Source of the DNA: Yamagishiella unicocca
Lineage: Eukaryota > Chlorophyta > Chlorophyceae > Chlamydomonadales > Volvocaceae
Direction: 5' to 3'
NCBI GenBank assembly: GCA_003116995.1
Contig: BDSL01000154.1
Span: forward strand, 98,885-162,884
Length of the DNA: 64,000 nucleotides
Positions 27,701 through 36,700 of the stretch are shown in pieces (within the stretch, counting starts at the first letter, position 1; each line of letters starts with the position of its first letter). A program made the position numbers and the translations under genes. The notes under the pieces were generated by a model that did not search any database, was not told the origin of the DNA, and was given only the letters and a program-made list of their open reading frames with translations.

Positions 27701-30700
27701 CAACGACATCTTGACGTCGTACGCGCCGCTGGCGCCACCGGCCGGCCGGGTGCCCCAGGCGTCCGCTCCGGAACCTGGCTGCTGCTCCCCCATCCCGCCA
27801 ATTCCTGAGCCGGGGGGCCCTCCCTTGATCGGGTCGTACGGCGTGCCGTGCTCCGCGACCAGCCCCATGATGCTGAGGGCCAGCTCCATGAAGCCAGGCA
27901 CGTCGGCGTCCATCAGGAGACCCACGATGCCCCGAGCGTGGGGAGCCACGCCTGCACCCGGGTGGGTTTTAGGGATTTGGATTTTAGGGTTTAGGATTTA
28001 GGGTTGTGCAGGGTTTAAAGGTCCTACAGATTTTACGATTCTACAGGTTTTAGGGTTTATAAGGAAAGCGCCGCGTACACATCCGGGCGTTTGGACGGAA
28101 AACATGGTGTCCATCCTCTTTGTTACGTCCGTGTGCATTTTGTGAACGCGGTGGGCAAGCACATCGCGAGTGTTTACAGGCACAGCCCACAGGACGCCCG
28201 GCCGCCGAAAGGCCCTTCGAGCTCCCTCCCCCTGCACACACACACACATACACCCGAGAACAATGCGCCAACTATCCTGTCCTCGTCGCGTCAACGGTTT
28301 TCATGCCACCCCCGCAGAGCAACCAGGTCCCGCAGTGGCCGCTCACCCGCGAAACCCGGCAGGGAGGAAGCCACCTTGGCCGCCCGGGCCGCGTCCTGCT
28401 GCCTGCCGTCGCCGCCGCCCTGCTCGCCCTCCGCGGCATCCGGCCCCGCCTCGCCCTCCTCGTCGCCAGGGGGGCGCGGCATGCTGCCAGATCGCTTGGA
28501 CGCGAAGCGCTTGAGGCTCGACTGCGCCGCCTGAAGGGGGGTGCGGCGGGGGTGGGAAGAGGACGCGTTTATCCGACACAGGAGACGGAGGACAGAAACT
28601 AGCCGGCGAATAGGTTTCGGAGACGCGTTTGCGCGCGGCGGTGGGGCGGCGGGCAGGAGGGAGGGGGCGGCGGGATCGTGTCCCAGGGGGAAGTGAATGA
28701 CATGGAGCATACAGGAAGCTTGAGGCGCCCGCTGCCCCCTGGGAGAGCCGCTTGGAGGAAGATGGATGCAGGCAAAGGCAGCCGCGAGGCCCAGCATCAA
28801 CGGTGACAGTGCGTCTAGCCCGGTGACCAGGGAAGGGCGACTGAGTCCACCCTGCTCGGTAATGTAACGATTGGCAGTCGAGCGACGACTTCCTTGCTGC
28901 CACTAGGTACCGGTTGCGAAAGGTGGCATCTTTGCCTCCGTCACTTAGGATGCATCCATCACCACCATCAAGCAGCTCTCCAAACTCACCGGCGCCTTGG
29001 CAGCTGCGGCAGCGGCATCCGCGGCAGCGGCGGCTGCCGCCGCCGCCGCCGCGGCCGCCGCCGGCGACTCGGGCGGGGGCGGCGGCGGGTCCGGCAGCCG
29101 CTGCCCGGCGTCCACGAGGCCCGCCCGCATCAAGTACGGCATTGCCGCGGGCTCCGAGACCAGCTGAACCAGGCCGCACACCAGGATGTGCGTTGCGGGC
29201 CCTATGCGATTCGAGCACAGACCTGGTTTGGGAGGGGGATACAATGGGGAGGCTCAGGAGGGTGTATGGGGGCAGCGTAGGAATGCGTGTTGGTCGTACG
29301 AGAGGCCAAGCATCGGATAGGCTAGGATAGGACGAGTGTGGAACGTCTGGTATGGGTGTGCAAGCCGGGGAGATTGGTGGGTCGGTCGTAGGACGAAAGC
29401 GCGGATCCAGCCAGGGTGGGTGGTGCAGGCCGGGCTCTGAGCTGGGAGCCGCTGCTGGGAAGCCAACCTAGTTCCTCATGGGACGTCATTATCACATTGC
29501 GGGGACACAGTGTGACGCGACCGAGGCAATCCCCTGAATGGACTGTCCGCGGGCCGGCGGCAAGCGTGCAACGCCTACCCTGAAGGGAGAGGGGATTCGC
29601 AGATAGTGAGGCAGCAGGCATATATCCCAGCTTGGAAGCGCCTTTTTAGGCAACCGACAATGTTGCTGACGCCTGTAAAACTCTGATACCCGGCTCGGCG
29701 GATGGAGGCTTGGGTGAGGGAGGGGGGGGGACCACCAATTGGGTATGTAACGTTAACGGTTAACTCACACGTGACGGTCATGGCCATGATCCGGTAGGCG
29801 GCCTCCTCGTACGGGTTCTGCGGCCCGGCGGCGGCCATAGCGGCAGCCAGCGCCGCCGCGGCGGCGGCCGCCGCAATGGCGGCGGTTGTGTTTGGCGGCG
29901 GCGCAGTGTTGCCGCCGCCGCCGGACACCAGCCCGCCCCAGCCCACCGCCGCCTGCGACTGCATCCGCTGCATCATCGCCTGGGCGCCGTTGCGGCCCGA
30001 GGGCTTCTTGGTCTGAGAGAGGCGGGGGAGGAAAGGGGTGACGTACTGGGTGCTAGAGCTGATACCGAGGGGATGAGCGGGTAGGGGATAGGGTAGGGGA
30101 TAGGTGCGTGGGGAAGACGTCAGGCAAGTAGTGACCGAATCCTGTTCCCTAGTACGGAGATGGTAGCGGAATCCTGTCCGCTACCCGAACCCCCGCCGCG
30201 CACGCAACGCCGATAGAACCCCGTAACTGCACACGTTTTCGCATCACGCCAACGACGGCCAAAACCCAAACACGTCCTCCACACCCTTCCTCACCGCCGC
30301 CTCGCGACTCTCATTCTCACGACAATCCCGACCCGTCCGACCCAGCCCCGCAACAACCCCAACGGCCACCCGTTTCCCCCTCCCGCGGCTCCCCCCCGCC
30401 GAGCCTGTGCCCCCTCCCCCACTCACCGCCTCCGCCGCCCACTGCTTGGCTAGCTGGCCGCATACGGACCAGGCGGCCGCGGCGGCGTGCACCGCCACCT
30501 CCGCCCCCGCGCCCGCCCACCGCCAGTCCACCAGAGGCGGCGGCACGTACGGCCGGGAGCTGCGCAGCGCCGGGTACGACCGCCGCTCCGAGGCGCCGTA
30601 CCTGCGGTACCCGAGGTAAGCACGTGATGGACACGATGGGGCGAACATTAGCAGCACACGAGCGCATGTGTGTTACCAGCGAAGGCCGTACGCTGTACTG

Positions 30701-33700
30701 CGGCACATGTCGTACGGGTTGTCCACCCATACGCGGCGCTGGCAGAAGTTGTTGGCACCTCCTGTCTAAACCTCGCTGCTCCTCCGACCCCCTCCCTACA
30801 GTAAGTTCCTCGCTTCCTCTTATGTCCCCTCCTCGGGTCTTCCTCGCTGCTCCCCACGCCACGCCACCGTCTCGCTCGCCCACCTGAGCAGCCGCTCGTG
30901 TGCCTCCGTCGCCGTAAGGGGCGCCAGCCAGCGCAGCATCTCCAGGATAAGGCCCACACCGCTGCTCGTCCCCAGGGCGCCGTGTCGCTCCGGAACCGCT
31001 GGCGTGGCGCCCCGGAAGAAAGCCTCCGCCCCCAGGCTGGGCCGCACAATCTGGGCCATGATGACCGCCCCTAGGTGCACCACCCTGCGATCCAAACAAG
31101 CAGCAGCAGCAGCAGCGCCGGCGGCAGCAGCAGCAGCATCCAAAGCAGCGGCAGTAACGAGGCAATGAAGGCAATTGAGCAACGGCCGCCGCTGTTACCG
31201 CTGCTGCGTGCTGCTGGGTCGTTATACCTCTTTTCCTCTCTCCGGGCGTACCCGCGCCCTAAGCCACCCACCTAGGCGGCACGACCGCGCAGTCCAGCAT
31301 CTTGAACAGCTGCTGCGGCTGCACCATGGCCGCGAAGTGGTCCCGAGCCAGGGGCCCGCCGCTGGTGAGCAGGGAGAGCAGCGTCTCGGCGGCAGCCACA
31401 CCGGCGTGGCTGGTGGAGGTGACGTCGAAGTAGCGCTGCGGGTCGCCCGGGGGGGGGTTATAAAAACCGTTTTACGCAACGGGACAGGGTAGTTGGCGCA
31501 TGGTTGTCGGTCGCCCCGGGGGGGGGGAAGTGGCGAGAAGACAAAATAGGTAGTAAAACGTATGGTTTGCCCCGTTTACACGACATAGGAAACGGAGGGC
31601 AGGAAGGGGGGGGTCAAGGCGGCGTGTACCACTGCTGCCGGCAGGCACCGCAACCACGTGCATCAGCCGAACGGGGCTTGGCCCAGAAGAGGTGTTTGGG
31701 GCCGGCACCGCACACTGCGCCCCCCCTTTGCCCCATTCAAAACCCGACTTATGCCACCCTTCCCGACGCTCTCTGTCGCCGCCGCTCCGTCCCTGCCTCC
31801 CCCTCCCGCGGCCGCGACCTTTCCTCCTATGTCGGTTCACCGGGTCATCCTCCCGTCCCCTCCTCCCCCTCCTTTCGGCGTCCCTAGTCAGTGCCGACCC
31901 ACGGCTTTTCCTCTCACAGCCCCGCCTATGTCGCTACACTCCTCCCTTCGCCTGCCCCTCCCGCAACCCCCGCCAGGCCTCACGTCCATGGCGTCTACCG
32001 CTGTGGTGGTCATTCGCGCCAGCTCCGTCGCCCACTTGAGCACCAGCCCCGTGTTGCGCTTGGCCGCCTCGGCCTGCCCCTGCCCCTGCCGCCCCTGCGA
32101 CTGCGAGTGCGCTGCTGGCCCCGGCTGCGGGGACCGATTGGAGCTGGCCACCCGCTGCAGCGAGCCGGCGGCCCCGCTCCCTGACGGCGACCTGGCCAGC
32201 GGTGGGGAGGGCGAGCGGAAGGAGTACACCCGGGACACCTGGCTCTGGAGCTTCTGCGGGGGACGGAAGGAGGAGGCGGGGGGCAGGAGGCATATCGCGA
32301 CCCGTGGGGACCTGGCGCGGCAAGGAAGGGGAGCAGGGAGGCCCGAGGGACGCCGCATGTGGGGCGGCAGGTGCCAAAGCACAGAGGGCATAGCCCTGCG
32401 CCACAGACGTGGCCAGTCAGGTGAGATGCACGCCTTGCGCTCTGCCCTCTCATACGCCATCTACGGCCCGCACCTCCCGGTGCCGTACGTACGCATAACT
32501 CCCCGCGGCCGCAAGCATAACTCCCCCCAGCCGTACGCATAACTCCCCGCGGCCGTACACACCCGCGCCTGGCGGCGTACGACAAGGCCGCGCAGTGACG
32601 ACTGGATCACCACCGCCGCCTGGCTGACCGCCATGGGCTTCAGGTCCCAGGGCGGGGCTGCCCGCGCCTCCAGCCACTCCGGCAGCGCGGAGAAGCTGAG
32701 CAGCAGCGAGTAGACCTGGGAGTGTTGGTAGGGGAGGGGAGGTGGTGATGGTGGTGGTGGTGGTTCGGGGTGGGTGTTTGGAACCGCGGGGGGCGTTGAC
32801 CGTCGGACGGGGAGGTGTACATAGCGCGAGGGTGGCCCCTCGCGGGACGAGTGGGGGGGTCTGTGGGAATGAATTGTTGTGGTGATCGCGGCAGCAGGCG
32901 GTGAGGTAGAGGCGCGGAACATGTAGCGGCGGGTGCAGGGGTGGGGGGTGCGGACTGGCGCCACCTGGCTGGCTTTGACAGCACTCCAGGCCGGCCCAGG
33001 CAGCCGACACGAGCCTCGCGAGACGACATCGAGGAGCCGACGACGTCTGCCCACGGTGGTCATGTTGGCTGGGAGGCCCCCCCCGCCCCGCCCCCACCTC
33101 CTCCAGCTCCAGCCCCAGCAGGTTGCTCGAAGTCGCCGCTGCTACAGCAGCAGCAGCAGCCGCCGCCGTCATTGTCGCCGTCATTGTCGCCCGCCGCGCC
33201 TCAGCCACGTCACCCGCCGCCGTCACCATCGCGCCGCGCCGCTTCTGCTGCCCTGTGCCTCCGCCTCCGCCGCCTCCTCCGCCGCCGCCGGGCGCTATCC
33301 CCACCGCCGCCGCGGCCGCGTATCCTTGTCCTGCGCCCAGCTGCGCCGCCACCATGAGCTCGTCCCGAAGGATTGGGTTCCGGAGCAACTCGGATAGGGT
33401 GCCCTACGGAGGATGCCAGGTCAGCCGCAGGCAGTCAGTAGCCGCCGCCGCCGCCGCACTGACAGCCACCGTCACAACATGCGCACCGCGGCACAACCAC
33501 CGCCAGCCTCGCACATACCGCCCCTTAGGACGCCCCTAGGGCGCCCGCTGCGAACTCTCTCCGACCCACTCCTCTTAGTACTCCCTACCCCCTGTCTGGC
33601 CCCCCCTGCCCCGCGCTCCCCGGCCCCCAAGCCACCCAACCCCTCTAAACCCAGTCCGCCTCGTCTCCTCCTGTCCGTTCCCCCTCCCTCCCCTCCTCCC

Positions 33701-36700
33701 CTTCCCTCCCCCCCCGTCTCAAAACGTCTGTCCTAAACGGTTTTTTCTGGCATCCACGGGTCTTCCTCTCCTCCCCCGCCCGTCCTGTCCGCTCACCACT
33801 CCCCACACCGCCGCCAGCGCCACCTGGTCTCCCTTGTACTGCCGCAGCAGCTCCATGCCCGTGGCCGTCACCTTGGCGAGCACGTCCCGCATCATGGTGG
33901 CCAGGGAGCGGGCCAGACCGCCGGACAGGGAGGGGGACAGGAGCACGGCCAGGAGGGTGCTGTTCGCGCCGCCGCCCAGGGCTGCGAGGGCCCGCGCTGG
34001 GAGGACAGGACGGGGAGGGGGGGAGAAGGGAAAGGGTGAGGACCGACTGTTGGTGGGGTGGAGTGGGGGTGCGCGCAGGACGGCAGGGCATCGCGGCGGG
34101 CTCGTGGAGGGCTCCTGTCTAGCCATAGTGGCGTCGCTGGCGTTGTTGAAATGCGGTGGCGCAGGCGGTGGCACAGTACTCCCGTGCTCCCCGCCCCGCT
34201 GCTGCCACCGCACCCACCTGGTTCTCTCCCCTCCCCAACCCCCCCGCATCCTCCCCGCCCCTCTCCAGCATGCATCTCGAAACGTCTGTCCTAAACGGTT
34301 TTTCTTGCATCCACGGGTCTTCCTCGCAACACCCGCCCTTCTCCGTCCGTCCCTCCCCTCCCTCCCAGTCCCTTCCCACGCCGGCACTCACGTCCTCGAT
34401 CCCTGCGCCTCAGCTGCAGCCGGAACGCCGCCGCGGGCTGCTGGTGGCTGGCGGCCCGGAGCGAGGGGTCGCCCAGCCCGCTGCCATACCAGCCCCCTCC
34501 CCCCTCCCGCTGCCCCTCTGGGTGCGCCTCCCCCTCGCCCGCCTGGCTCTGACCCTGAGCAGCCCCGCCCGCGTCGCCAGCGGCCCCCGTCCCCGCGCCC
34601 TCGCCAGCCGGGCCATGTCCGGGCTCCTGCGACCCCGGCTCCAGGGAGGCCGGCGGGTGTTTGGCCTGCGGCGGAGGCCTTATGCGGGCGTTGGGCTGCC
34701 TCAGCAGCCACCATAAAGCGGCCAGCGTGCAGCAGCCTGGAGGGCGGGGGTGGGGGGAAACACCTGGTGGGATCAGCGTCACTTTCGCAAGGCCAGGGCA
34801 TGGTGGGCATGGTGGGGTGGGGTGGGGAGTCGACCGCTGGGTCAGGTGGCGCGGGCCGGCTGGCCGCAGCCGCGTGGCACAGCGGCGTACTCGATGGGAG
34901 GGGCCGCCACAGGGTTTGCGGCCACGGAAGTGTCAAGTGGCGCCCCACCCTGCTCCACCTTCGAGGCCCCCTCCGACTTCAAGCTCCCCTACGGCCCCCT
35001 TCCCCTCCCCTCCCTGCACGGGTGGGCTGGGCTGTCCCCGGCCCCCCTTTCCTACCCGTACCCCCCTGTCGCCCGCCTCACCTTCCCCCCGCCTGTACAT
35101 TGCTGTTCCTTTTCCTTTCTCTTCCTTTTCCGTGCCGACACACGAGCTTCCTCTCATATTCCCCGCCTCTGCATCTCTAAAAACCCCACCCCCCACCCAC
35201 CCGACGCCACCGCTCCGATCCTCTCCAAGTGCCCCTTCCGCATGAAGCCGCCCAGGCAGCGGAGCAGCATCCCCAGGTCCTCCTCGCTCCACACCCCGTC
35301 CAACGGCGCGGCCGCCACCTCGGACTCCGCGCAGGCGAGGCCGTCAGCGGCGCCCAGGGCGGCTTTGCTGCGGTGGCCGTTGAGGGGCCCGGCTCCGGAA
35401 CCGCTGCCGCCGCTGGAGATTGCTAGTTCCCACATGCCGTAGTAGGCTGGGGGGGGAGTAGTTGGCAGGCGCGGTGTGCGGGTTGAAGGAAGGCTCAAGA
35501 GCCGGGGCAGTGCAACGGCATTGCTAGGGGAGTGGTTCGGGGGCGAGATGTTGGTTGGCCTGGGCTGGCAAGCGTACGGAGCGGGGCGGTCGCCCCCGCC
35601 CCCGCCCCCGAGCTGCAGTGGCCCAGACGACCCACCCACCATCCCACCCTCGCATGGATGGGGTGGTGGTTTCCTCGCAAACCACCATCGCATCGTCCCG
35701 CCCTCCACAAAACACAGACCACCCCGCCTCACTTCCCCGGCGTCAGGCCGCCGACCCCAACCACCCTCCCCACCCGCCCAGCCCACGCCAGCCGACGCGC
35801 ACTTCGCCGCTCCACCCCACCCCACCCCACCCCCACAAAACCATCCCACTGGTTTTCTCGCCACCCTCAGCTTCAGCCTTCCCCCAGCCCGGGTGTCCTC
35901 GCCAACCCTCCGCTATGACCAGCAGGGTTTCCGCACAAGTCCCCCACTACCCGCCCCCTCCCTCCCCCTGTTCTAAACGGTTTTTCCTCGCATCCAGGGG
36001 TCTTCCTCGAAACCCTCCCCCCTGTCCCTCTCCCCCCCTCCGCCTTACCCAGCAGGTGGCGCACGTACGCCGCTGACTTGGAATCCGCGGCGCAGTTGCG
36101 CAGGTGCCATGCCGCCAGGTCCGCAGGAGTGCTGGGCAGCAGGTGCTGCAGCCGCTGCCACCCCTCATGGTCGTACACCGTGACGTTGCGGGGGAGCGGC
36201 TCGGGCTTGGCGGGCCGCTCCTCGTCCTCCCCGCCAGCCGGGCGGGCGGCGGCGGGCTGCCACGTCTCGCCGCCGCCCTCGTCCTCGGGCACCAGCCCCG
36301 GCGGCAGCAGCACCTCCAGCTGGTAGTCGAAGGTGTCGGGCTGGGCCGGCCGCCGCGCCGGCAGGTCTGCGGGGTTGAGCGACTGGATGTGGGTGCGGTG
36401 GTGGATGGATGGATGGGTGGGTGCGGTGGTCGATGTGGGTGGGTGGCGGGGTTGGGGAGGGACGGGAGCTCGGGAGGTGCCCCTCGCTCCCTTCGCTTGC
36501 GCACGCACGCAGAGCTGTTCAGCGCAGCGCAATGGAACACACCGACACGTGTCTGCCGGTTGAGCCTTGTCATTGCACAGCTTCCGCTTGCTTGCGGGCG
36601 CCCTCGGACATCGCTTCATCGCCAGGCGCTCGCGGCCAGCCAGTCCCTCGCATCCCCCCCCTTCGCCGTCCGACGACCATGCGCCAACTATCCTGTCCCG

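Noticed and set aside
33834..35180. 448-codon plus-strand open frame
   Set aside because: It is antisense to in-phase exons of the giant gene and crosses their introns; the high GC content keeps opposite frames open.
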